The notes under the pieces: model-generated
What the model saw: only the letters and a program-made list of their open reading frames with translations
Database searches by the model: none
Told to the model about the DNA's origin: nothing
Made by a program: the position numbers and the translations under genes
Part shown: positions 35,155 to 42,905 of the stretch, piece by piece
Position numbering within the stretch: position 1 is the first letter of the stretch
Layout: each line of letters opens with the position of its first letter
Assembly: GCF_014649375.1 (NCBI RefSeq)
Contig: NZ_BMSX01000009.1
Span: 124,001-188,000 of the forward strand
Source: Streptomyces aurantiogriseus
GTDB lineage: Bacteria > Actinomycetota > Actinomycetes > Streptomycetales > Streptomycetaceae
Reading direction: 5' to 3'
Length of the DNA stretch: 64,000 bases

Positions 35155-38100
35155 GTGTCGTCCGCCTCGCCCTGGGCGAAGTCCGTGCCGAGGACCTCGT
35201 CGGCGATCAGACCGGAGTGCTCGGTCAGGGCCGCGACGGTCGCCGGGTCGGTCGCGGTCCAGCGGAGCGCGATACGGTCGGCGACGTCGAGGCCGCTGTT
35301 CTTGCGGGCCTCCTGGATCAGACGGATCGCGTCACGGGCCAGACCGGCGCGGCGCAGCTCCTCCGTGATCTCCAGGTCCAGGGCGACCGTCGCGCCGGAG
35401 TCGGACGCCACCGACCAGCCCTCGCGCGGGGTCTCCGTGATGATCACCTCGTCCGGGGCGAGGGTGATGGGCTCGCCGTCGACCTCCACGGACGCCGTGC
35501 CCTCGCGCAGGGCGAGGGAGAGCGCGGCCGCGTCGGCGGCGGCGACGGCCTTGGCCACCTCCTGGACGCGCTTGCCGAACCGCTTGCCCAGGGCGCGGAA
35601 GTTGGCCTTCGCGGTGGTGTCGACCAGGCTGCCGCCCACCTCGCTCAGCGACGCCAGCGACTCGACGTTCAGCTCCTCCGTGATCTGCGTGTGCAGCTCG
35701 GGGGAGAGGGCGTCGAAGCCCGTGGCCGCGATGAGCGCGCGGCTGAGCGGCTGGCGGGTCTTCACGCCCGACTCCGCGCGGGTGGCGCGGCCCAGCTCGA
35801 CCAGGCGGCGGACCAGGACCATCTGCTTCGACAGCTCCGGGTCGATGGCGGAGAGGTCCGCCTCCGGCCAGGAGGCCAGGTGGACGGACTCCGGCGCGCC
35901 GGGGGTGACCGGAACCACCAGGTCCTGCCAGACCCGCTCGGTGATGAACGGGGTCAGCGGGGCCATCAGCTTGGTGACCGTCTCGACGACCTCGTGCAGC
36001 GTGCGCAGCGCGGCCTTGTCGCCCTGCCAGAAGCGGCGACGCGAGCGGCGCACGTACCAGTTGGACAGGTCGTCGACGAACGCCGAGAGCAGCTTTCCGG
36101 CGCGCTGGGTGTCGTACGCCTCCAGGGACTGGGTCACCTGGTCGGTGAGCGCGTGCAGTTCGGACAGCAGCCAGCGGTCCAGGAGCGGGCGGTCGGCCGG
36201 GGCCGGGTCGGCCTCGGAAGGCGCCCAGCCGGACGTACGGGCGTACAGCGCCTGGAAGGCGACCGTGTTCCAGTACGTGAGGAGCGTCTTGCGGACGACT
36301 TCCTGGATGGTGCTGTGGCCGACGCGGCGGGCCGCCCAGGGCGAGCCGCCGGCCGCCATGAACCAGCGGACCGCGTCCGCGCCGTGCTGGTCCATGAGCG
36401 GGATCGGCTGCAGGATGTTGCCCAGGTGCTTGGACATCTTGCGGCCGTCCTCGGCGAGGATGTGGCCCAGACAGACGACGTTCTCGTACGAGGACTTGTC
36501 GAAGACCAGCGTGCCGACCGCCATCAGCGTGTAGAACCAGCCGCGGGTCTGGTCGATGGCCTCGGAGATGAACTGCGCCGGGTAGCGGGACTCGAACAGG
36601 TCCTTGTTCTTGTACGGGTAGCCCCACTGCGCGAACGGCATCGAACCCGAGTCGTACCAGGCGTCGATGACCTCCGGCACGCGCGTGGCGGTCTTCCCGC
36701 AGCCTTCCTGCGGGCAGGCGAAGGTGACCGCGTCGATGTACGGGCGGTGCGGGTCCAGCTCCGACTGGTCGGTGCCGGTCAGCTCGGTGAGCTCGGCGCG
36801 GGAGCCGACGCAGGTGAGGTGGTCGTCCTCGCAGCGCCAGACCGGCAGCGGGGTGCCCCAGTAGCGGCTGCGGGAGAGTGCCCAGTCGATGTTGTTGTTC
36901 AGCCAGTCGCCGAAGCGGCCGTGCTTGACCGTGTCCGGGAACCAGTTGGTCTTCTCGTTCTCCTGGAGGAGACGGTCCTTGACGGCTGTGGTGCGGATGT
37001 ACCAGGACGGCTGCGCGTAGTAGAGGAGCGCGGTGTGGCAGCGCCAGCAGTGCGGGTAGCTGTGCTCGTACGGGATGTGCCGGAAAAGGAGGCCGCGCTG
37101 CTGGAGGTCCTCGGTGAGCTTTTCGTCCGCCTTCTTGAAGAAGACGCCGCCGACCATCGGGACGGACTCCTCGAAGGTGCCGTCCGGGCGGACCGGGTTC
37201 ACCACGGGCAGGCCGTAGGAGCGGCAGACCTTGAGGTCGTCCTCACCGAAGGCGGGGGACTGGTGGACCAGACCCGTGCCGTCCTCGGTCGTGACGTAGT
37301 CGGCGTTGACGACGAAGTGCGCCTCCGCCGGGCCGTGCCCGTTGGTTCCCTCACTGACGCTCGGGAACTCCACGAGCTCGAACGGACGTTGATACGACCA
37401 GCGCTCCATTTCGGCGCCGGTGAAGGTCTCGCCGGTGGTCTCCCAGCCCTCGCCGAGCGCCTTGGCGACGAGCGGCTCGGCGACGACGAGCTTCTCCTCG
37501 CCGTTGGTCGCGACGACGTAGGTGACCTCGGGGTGCGCGGCGACCGCCGTGTTGGAGACCAGGGTCCACGGGGTGGTCGTCCAGACCAGGAGCGCGGCCT
37601 GGCCGGCGAGCGGACCGGAGGTGAGCGGGAAACGGACGTACACGGACGGGTCGACGACCGTCTCGTAGCCCTGCGCCAGCTCGTGGTCGGACAGGCCCGT
37701 ACCACAGCGGGGGCACCAGGGGGCGACGCGGTGGTCCTGGACCAGCAGGCCCTTGTTGAAGATCTCCTTGAGCGACCACCAGACCGACTCGATGTACTCG
37801 GGGTCCATCGTGACGTAGGCGTCGTCGAGGTCGACCCAGTAGCCCATGCGGGTCGTCAGGTCGGAGAAGGCGTCGGTGTGGCGGAGCACGGAGTCACGGC
37901 ACTTGGCGTTGAACTCGGCGATGCCGTAGGCCTCGATGTCCTTCTTGCCGCTGAAGCCGAGCTCCTTCTCCACCGCCAGCTCCACCGGCAGGCCGTGGCA
38001 GTCCCAGCCGGCCTTGCGGGCCACGTGGTAGCCGCGCATGGTGCGGAAGCGGGGGAAGACGTCCTTGAAGACGCGCGCCTCGATGTGGTGGGCGCCGGGC

Positions 38101-38264
38101 ATGCCGTTGGCGGTGGGCGGGCCCTCGTAGAACACCCACTCGGGGCGGCCCTCGGACTGCTCCAGGCTCTTGGCAAAGATCTTCTGCTCGCGCCAGAAGT
38201 CGAGCACCGCGTGCTCGAGGGCGGGCAGGTCGACCTGGGCGGGCACCTGGCGGTACTGCGTCAT
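35094..38264 (-). CDS. ileS: Isoleucyl-tRNA synthetase, IleRS2 type with GAHH motif
   Basis: This 1056-residue class I synthetase charges tRNA-Ile and is longer than the ~940-residue E. coli type. The Rossmann catalytic core carries ANGMPGAHH at residues 52-60, so the classical HIGH/HYGH reads G57-A-H59-H60. KMSKH is at residues 609-613. The editing (CP1) domain lies between, e.g. LLVWTTTPWTLVSNTAVA near residue 226. A long anticodon-binding and C-terminal region follows. A GXHH signature has been linked to mupirocin hyper-resistance in IleRS2 enzymes. GGAGGAAG precedes the ATG and is part of the T-box switch. A single ileS copy cannot be verified from this window. Confidence 0.95.
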   Translation of the reverse strand: MTQYRQVPAQVDLPALEHAVLDFWREQKIFAKSLEQSEGRPEWVFYEGPPTANGMPGAHHIEARVFKDVFPRFRTMRGYHVARKAGWDCHGLPVELAVEKELGFSGKKDIEAYGIAEFNAKCRDSVLRHTDAFSDLTTRMGYWVDLDDAYVTMDPEYIESVWWSLKEIFNKGLLVQDHRVAPWCPRCGTGLSDHELAQGYETVVDPSVYVRFPLTSGPLAGQAALLVWTTTPWTLVSNTAVAAHPEVTYVVATNGEEKLVVAEPLVAKALGEGWETTGETFTGAEMERWSYQRPFELVEFPSVSEGTNGHGPAEAHFVVNADYVTTEDGTGLVHQSPAFGEDDLKVCRSYGLPVVNPVRPDGTFEESVPMVGGVFFKKADEKLTEDLQQRGLLFRHIPYEHSYPHCWRCHTALLYYAQPSWYIRTTAVKDRLLQENEKTNWFPDTVKHGRFGDWLNNNIDWALSRSRYWGTPLPVWRCEDDHLTCVGSRAELTELTGTDQSELDPHRPYIDAVTFACPQEGCGKTATRVPEVIDAWYDSGSMPFAQWGYPYKNKDLFESRYPAQFISEAIDQTRGWFYTLMAVGTLVFDKSSYENVVCLGHILAEDGRKMSKHLGNILQPIPLMDQHGADAVRWFMAAGGSPWAARRVGHSTIQEVVRKTLLTYWNTVAFQALYARTSGWAPSEADPAPADRPLLDRWLLSELHALTDQVTQSLEAYDTQRAGKLLSAFVDDLSNWYVRRSRRRFWQGDKAALRTLHEVVETVTKLMAPLTPFITERVWQDLVVPVTPGAPESVHLASWPEADLSAIDPELSKQMVLVRRLVELGRATRAESGVKTRQPLSRALIAATGFDALSPELHTQITEELNVESLASLSEVGGSLVDTTAKANFRALGKRFGKRVQEVAKAVAAADAAALSLALREGTASVEVDGEPITLAPDEVIITETPREGWSVASDSGATVALDLEITEELRRAGLARDAIRLIQEARKNSGLDVADRIALRWTATDPATVAALTEHSGLIADEVLGTDFAQGEADDTYGTPFTDEGLTLTFRLRKA

Positions 38265-38575
38265 CGATCTTCCTCCGGCGGACGTGCTGCCTTCCGTCGG
38301 AGGGACGAGAGCCTTCTTGCCTGTCTACGCCGTGTGCGGCGCGCTCCCGCGGTACCACCCTCCTTGGCCCTCCGGTGCGCCCTGCGCTCCGGCGAGCCCC
38401 CTCATTGGGGTCGCGATGCCGGTTCTACTCGCCCTCGCCTGTCGGCTGAGGCTTTCCTCCGGCGGCTCCGGGGTGATCTTCACGTCGCGCTCGCCCCCGG
38501 GCTTCCACCGTCCCCGGGTCGCTCTGGGCTGCGTACGCCGCTACTCGTCCCCATCCACGCTTTTCGCTCCGCCCA
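38265..38575 (-). promoter_or_regulatory. T-box riboswitch controlling ileS translation
   Basis: Read on the minus strand, the leader holds the T-box bulge TGGTACCGCG (38357-38348), the universal sequence that pairs with the tRNA acceptor end. The specifier loop GTGAAGATCACC carries Ile codon ATC (38477-38475) followed by a purine. Downstream of the T-box, CCTCCG can pair with CGGAGG of the ribosome site GGAGGAAG just before the ATG. There is no terminator hairpin with a U tract. This is the translational T-box arrangement known for actinobacterial ileS: uncharged tRNA-Ile should free the ribosome site. A TACACT element at 38580-38575 may be the -10 box. Confidence 0.9.
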
Positions 38576-38580
38576 GTGTA

Positions 38581-38865
38581 CGGCGCCGCAACGACAGCGG
38601 CCGACCGGTTTTCGGGGGCCGGCGGCGAGGGACTCGGGCGGGTCCGGGATGACCCGAATGGGGAGGTACGCGTGTTCGGATTCCGGGACGGTGAGCTCGG
38701 CGGATTACCCGGCGGGGAGCTGGGCACAACGCATGCAGGCTTGCCGCGCGGCGTGCGCGAGGCGGGCGAATCGGGCGGTGCGCCCCGTTGCCGCGGGGCC
38801 AAAGTCGATTTATCGTCCCAGCACGATTCGCGCGCAAGATCACAATATGTGAAGGGGCCGCGGCC
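38581..38865. other. 285-base spacer before the DksA-like gene
   Basis: No convincing gene; frames open on both strands are low-quality. It should contain the minus-strand ileS promoter at its left end and the plus-strand promoter of the DksA-like gene at its right. A CGGGTC..GACCCG inverted repeat lies near 38638. Confidence 0.5.
38788..38815 (+). promoter_or_regulatory. Candidate promoter for the DksA-like gene
   Basis: TTGCCG (38788-38793) and TTATCG (38810-38815) are 16 bases apart, in an A/T-richer patch 51 bases upstream of the ATG. Confidence 0.35.
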
Positions 38866-40608
38866 ATGGTGGCGAAGAAGACCGCCGTACAGCAGTCGGC
38901 GTCCGGCAGGCCCACGGGTGCCTCCGGCGGTGCGGCCAGGGATGCCAAGGACGTCGGCGAGAAGAAGAGCACGCGGGGAGGGGGCGCGGCGCGTGCCGCC
39001 ACGGCGGTGAAGGCCGTGAGGACGGTGGGGGCTGCTGCCGCCCGGGAGGCGAAGAAGGCGGTCGGGGGGAAGAAGGTGGCCGTGCGGGAGGGGGAGGGGG
39101 TGGCGAGACCGGGGGTTGGTGGGGCTTCGGAGGGGAAGAAGGTGGTCGCCAGGGAGGCGGCTGCTGCGACGCGGGCGGTTGCCGAGGAGGGTGCGGACAG
39201 GAAGGCGGTCGCCAAGGAGGGCGCTGCCGGGAGGACGGCTGCTGCGAAGAGGGCGCCCGTGAAGGAGGCGCCTGCGAAGAAGACGACCCCGAAGAGGGCG
39301 TCGGCGAAACAGACGGCCGTCAGGACGGCGGCGGACAGGACGGCGGCGGATCGGGCGACGGCGGATCGGGCGACGGCGACGGCGACGGCGAAGAAGACGG
39401 CTGTGAAACAGACGGCCGTCAAGAAGGCGGCGGCGAAGAAAGCGGCTGCTCAGAAGATGTCGGCGGGAAGGAAGGCGGAGGCGACCGGGAAGGCCGCGTC
39501 GGGCGAAGGGGCCGGGTCGGCCAAGAAGACGGCCGAGGCCGACAAGAAGGGGGCGGCCAGGAAGGTGCCGGTCGAGGAAGCCACGTCGGTCGAGCAGGCT
39601 GTGCCGACCCCGACCGCATCAGCCAGGAAGACCGCGTCGGCCAAGAAGGCGGCTGGACCGGCCAAGAACGCGGTCGGGTCGGCCAAGAAGACGGCTGGAC
39701 CGGTCAAGAAGACGGCCGGACCGGCCAGAAAGACGGCCGGGAAGAAGGCCGTCTCCGACAAGACGGCCGCCGGGCAGAAGACGGCGGCGAAGAAAGCTGC
39801 CGCGGACGCCAGGAAGGCCGCGGTGGTCGGGGGTGCCGGCGGCGAGGTGGGCGCCGGTTCTGCGAGCGGGGTCGGTCAGGCGGCCGTGGTGCCGGAAGAC
39901 GCGGCAGGCAGCACGGCTGCCGTTGCGGAAGGTGCGGTCGGAACAGTGGACGCCGGTTCGGACGGGACGGTCGGGCAGGCCGTCGACGCTTCGGAGGGGG
40001 CCGGTGGCAAGGGCGGTGCGGCCGGGAAGGCGGCGGCAGGGAAGGGCCCCGCAAGGAAGGGCACCGCCAGGAAGAGCACGGCCAAGAAAGTGGGCGCGGC
40101 CTCGGCCGCGGAGCAGACGGGAGCCACGACGGTGGTTGCGAAGAAGACTCCTGGCACGGCCACGGCGGCGAAGACCGCCGTTCCCAAGGCACGGTTCGTC
40201 GCGGCGGAGCCCGGCGAGCTGGCGGTGCGCCCCGGTGAGGAGCCGTGGACTCCGGAAGAGGTCGCGGAGGCCCGCGCCGAGCTGCAGTCCGAGCAGGAAC
40301 GGCTGCGTGCGGAGCTCGCCTCGTCCGAGGCGGCCCTGGCGGGCCTGATGCGCGACTCGGGAGACGGCGCCGGCGACGACCAGGCGGACACCGGCACCAA
40401 GAACATCACGCGCGAGCACGAACTGGCACTGGCCGCCAACGCGCGCGAAATGCTGATCCAGACCGAACACGCCTTGGAGCGGCTGGACGCGGGTACCTAC
40501 GGCCTGTGCGAGAACTGCGGCAACCCCATCGGCAAGGCCCGTATGCAGGCCTTCCCACGGGCCACGCTGTGCGTCGAGTGCAAGCAGAAGCAGGAGCGCC
40601 GGTACTGA
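38866..40608 (+). CDS. Histone-like Lys/Ala-rich protein with DksA/TraR zinc finger
   Basis: The protein has 580 residues from ATG 38866, with GAAGGGG upstream. Residues ~1-430 are low complexity, dominated by Lys, Ala, Thr, Gly and Val with repeats such as KKTAVKQTAVKKAAAKKAA and KKTAGPVKKTAGPARK, like the C-terminal tail of histone H1 or mycobacterial HupB. Residues ~440-580 form a DksA/TraR-like module: an acidic helical hairpin (EEVAEARAELQSEQERLR) and a C4 zinc finger CENCGNPIGK...LCVECKQKQ. DksA proteins act in the RNA polymerase secondary channel. DNA binding by the tail and polymerase binding by the tip are inferred. Direct repeats make the 5' half prone to length change. Confidence 0.88.
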   Translation: MVAKKTAVQQSASGRPTGASGGAARDAKDVGEKKSTRGGGAARAATAVKAVRTVGAAAAREAKKAVGGKKVAVREGEGVARPGVGGASEGKKVVAREAAAATRAVAEEGADRKAVAKEGAAGRTAAAKRAPVKEAPAKKTTPKRASAKQTAVRTAADRTAADRATADRATATATAKKTAVKQTAVKKAAAKKAAAQKMSAGRKAEATGKAASGEGAGSAKKTAEADKKGAARKVPVEEATSVEQAVPTPTASARKTASAKKAAGPAKNAVGSAKKTAGPVKKTAGPARKTAGKKAVSDKTAAGQKTAAKKAAADARKAAVVGGAGGEVGAGSASGVGQAAVVPEDAAGSTAAVAEGAVGTVDAGSDGTVGQAVDASEGAGGKGGAAGKAAAGKGPARKGTARKSTAKKVGAASAAEQTGATTVVAKKTPGTATAAKTAVPKARFVAAEPGELAVRPGEEPWTPEEVAEARAELQSEQERLRAELASSEAALAGLMRDSGDGAGDDQADTGTKNITREHELALAANAREMLIQTEHALERLDAGTYGLCENCGNPIGKARMQAFPRATLCVECKQKQERRY

Positions 40609-40675
40609 TCACCCGATGGCCGGAGGGCGTGCCGTACTCTCGTCCTCAGTCAGGTACCTAGGTTGAGGGACTCAC

Positions 40676-41314
40676 GTGGCAGAGGCGGAGCGCATCATCG
40701 GTACGCCGGACACCCCCGAGGCGGCGGGAGCCGAGCCGGAGCCGTCCGACGAGCAGGTCGGGAAGCCGGCGTCGGGCGAGTCGTCCGACGCGGACGAGCC
40801 GACGGCGGACGGGGCCGAGCGGCCCCGCGGCAAGCGCCGGATCGCCGTACTGTTCTCGGTCGCCGCGTTCGCGTACGCCCTCGATCTGGTCAGCAAGATG
40901 ATCGTGGTCGCCAAACTGGAGCACCACGAGCCGATCGAGATCATCGGGGACTGGCTGCGGTTCGAGGCGATCCGCAACGCGGGCGCGGCCTTCGGCTTCG
41001 GTGAGGCCTTCACCGTGATCTTCACGGTGATCGCCGCGGCGGTGATCGTGGTGATCGCCCGGCTCGCCCGCAAGCTCTACAGCCTGCCCTGGGCGATCGC
41101 GCTCGGCCTGCTGCTCGGCGGCGCGCTCGGCAACCTCACCGACCGGATCTTCCGCTCGCCGGGTGTCTTCGAGGGCGCGGTCGTGGACTTCATCGCGCCC
41201 AAGCACTTCGCCGTGTTCAACCTCGCCGACTCGGCGATCGTGTGCGGCGGCATCCTGATCGTGCTGCTGTCCTTCAAGGGTCTCGACCCGGACGGCACCG
41301 TCCACAAGGACTGA
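40676..41314 (+). CDS. lspA: Lipoprotein signal peptidase LspA
   Basis: LspA (signal peptidase II) removes signal peptides from prolipoproteins. It has 212 residues. The first ~55 are a hydrophilic acidic extension (Glu/Ala/Asp/Pro), common in Streptomyces, before four membrane helices. The catalytic aspartates are in GNLTDRIFRSP and FNLADSAIV, with NAGAAFGFGE as the conserved segment in the first loop. The GTG start has GAGGGA before it. It lies 52 bases upstream of the RluA-family gene. Confidence 0.94.
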   Translation: MAEAERIIGTPDTPEAAGAEPEPSDEQVGKPASGESSDADEPTADGAERPRGKRRIAVLFSVAAFAYALDLVSKMIVVAKLEHHEPIEIIGDWLRFEAIRNAGAAFGFGEAFTVIFTVIAAAVIVVIARLARKLYSLPWAIALGLLLGGALGNLTDRIFRSPGVFEGAVVDFIAPKHFAVFNLADSAIVCGGILIVLLSFKGLDPDGTVHKD

Positions 41315-41365
41315 GCGCCCGGGCTGGCGTACGGGGGTGCCGGACCCGTCCGGCATACTCGACGG

Positions 41366-42310
41366 GTGAGCACGCTTCCCGATATCCGTACCCTGCCCGT
41401 GCCCGACGGCCTGGAGGGCGAGCGCGTCGACGCCGCCATCTCCCGCATGTTCGGCTTCTCCCGGACCAAGGCGGCCGAGCTCGCCGCGGCCGGGAAGGTC
41501 ACGGTCGACGGGTCGGTGGTCGGGAAGTCCGAGCGGGTGCACGGCGGGGCCTGGCTCGAGGTCGAGATGCCGCAGGCGCCCGCGCCGGTGCAGGTGGTCG
41601 CCGAGCCGGTCGAGGGCATGGAGATCGTGCACGACGACGAGGACGTGGTCGTGATCGTCAAGCCGGTGGGCGTGGCCGCGCACCCCTCACCGGGCTGGAC
41701 CGGACCGACCGTCATCGGCGGCCTCGCCGCCGCCGGCTACCGCATCTCCACCTCCGGTGCCGCCGAGCGCCAGGGCATCGTGCACCGGCTCGACGTGGGC
41801 ACGTCCGGCCTGATGGTGGTGGCCAAGTCCGAGTACGCGTACACCTCGCTCAAGCGCCAGTTCAAGGAGCGCACGGTCGACAAGCGCTACCACACGCTCG
41901 TCCAGGGCCACCCCGACCCGACCAGCGGCACCATCGACGCGCCCATCGGCCGGCATCCGAACCACGACTACAAGTGGGCGGTCACCGCGGACGGCAAGCC
42001 GTCCGTCACGCACTACGACCTGATCGAGGCGTTCCGCGCGGCCTCCCTGCTGGACGTCAAGCTCGAGACCGGCCGTACGCACCAGATCCGCGTGCACATG
42101 GCCGCCCACCGCCACCCGTGCGTCGGCGACCTGACCTACGGGGCCGACCCGACGCTCGCCAAGCGCCTGCGCCTGACCCGCCAGTGGCTGCACGCGGTGC
42201 GGCTGGGCTTCGAGCACCCCGGGGACGGGCAGTGGGTCGAGTTCGCCTGCGACTACCCGGACGATCTGCAGAAGGCCCTGGACCAGGTCCGCGAGGAGAC
42301 CTACGGATGA
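41366..42310 (+). CDS. RluA/RluD-family pseudouridine synthase
   Basis: A 314-residue enzyme that converts uridines to pseudouridine, most likely in 23S rRNA. An S4 RNA-binding domain occupies residues ~15-65 (ERVDAAISRMFGFSRTKAAE). The catalytic domain has HRLDVGTSGLMVVAK near residue 137, with the nucleophilic Asp, and TGRTHQIRVHMAA near residue 235. It is next to lspA, as in many bacteria, and its stop overlaps the start of the GNAT gene (ATGA). Which uridines it modifies cannot be told from sequence. Confidence 0.93.
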   Translation: MSTLPDIRTLPVPDGLEGERVDAAISRMFGFSRTKAAELAAAGKVTVDGSVVGKSERVHGGAWLEVEMPQAPAPVQVVAEPVEGMEIVHDDEDVVVIVKPVGVAAHPSPGWTGPTVIGGLAAAGYRISTSGAAERQGIVHRLDVGTSGLMVVAKSEYAYTSLKRQFKERTVDKRYHTLVQGHPDPTSGTIDAPIGRHPNHDYKWAVTADGKPSVTHYDLIEAFRAASLLDVKLETGRTHQIRVHMAAHRHPCVGDLTYGADPTLAKRLRLTRQWLHAVRLGFEHPGDGQWVEFACDYPDDLQKALDQVREETYG

Positions 42311-42777
42311 GCACGCGCGCGTACGCGGTGCGGGTCGCCGAGGACCCCGCCGACCACGAGGCCTGCTTCGCGGTGCGCAAGGAGGTCTTCGTCGGCGAAC
42401 AAGGGGTCCCCGAGGACCTCGAGTACGACGCGTACGACGCCGGCGCGGTGCATGTGCTGGCGGTCCGGGAGGACGGCGTGCCGCTCGGGACCGGGCGGCT
42501 GCTGTACGGCGAGGCGGCCGCGACGAAGACCGACGGCGATCCGTCGGTCGGCTCGCTGGGGCGGCTCGCCGTGACGCGCGAGGCGCGCGGGCTCGGCGTC
42601 GGTGCCGCGCTGGTGCGGGCCATCGAGGAGGCGGCACGCGCGCGTGGGCTCGTGGCCGTGGACCTGCACGCCCAGACGCACGCGCTGGGGTTCTACGAGC
42701 GTCTCGGATACGAGGCGTACGGGCCGGAGTTCACGGACGCGGGCCTTCCGCACCGGGCGATGCGGCGGGTGCTGTAG
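42307..42777 (+). CDS. GNAT-family N-acetyltransferase
   Basis: This 156-residue acetyltransferase has a complete GNAT fold. The N-terminal strand and VRKEVFVGEQGVPEDLEYD resemble ElaA/YjcF-type members. The acetyl-CoA loop is VTREARGLGVGAALVRA, fitting the R/QxxGxG/A motif, and LHAQTHALGFYERLGYEAYG is the C-terminal motif. It overlaps the pseudouridine synthase gene by four bases. The substrate is unknown. Confidence 0.92.
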   Translation: MSTRAYAVRVAEDPADHEACFAVRKEVFVGEQGVPEDLEYDAYDAGAVHVLAVREDGVPLGTGRLLYGEAAATKTDGDPSVGSLGRLAVTREARGLGVGAALVRAIEEAARARGLVAVDLHAQTHALGFYERLGYEAYGPEFTDAGLPHRAMRRVL

Positions 42778-42905
42778 CCGGGCAGCCGTGTGCCCGGGGC
42801 GCGCGCCGTGACCGGTCGGCGGCGCGGCGGAGAACCGGCCGGTGGCGGGGTGACGTGGCAGGCTGGAAGTAAGCCCTGTGCCCCCGGAACCCCGGAGTGC
42901 TGACC

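Noticed and set aside
39060..39780. Possible mobile element or frameshift within the Lys/Ala-rich gene
   Set aside because: The frame is uninterrupted and the repeats are coding; no inverted ends or transposase were seen.
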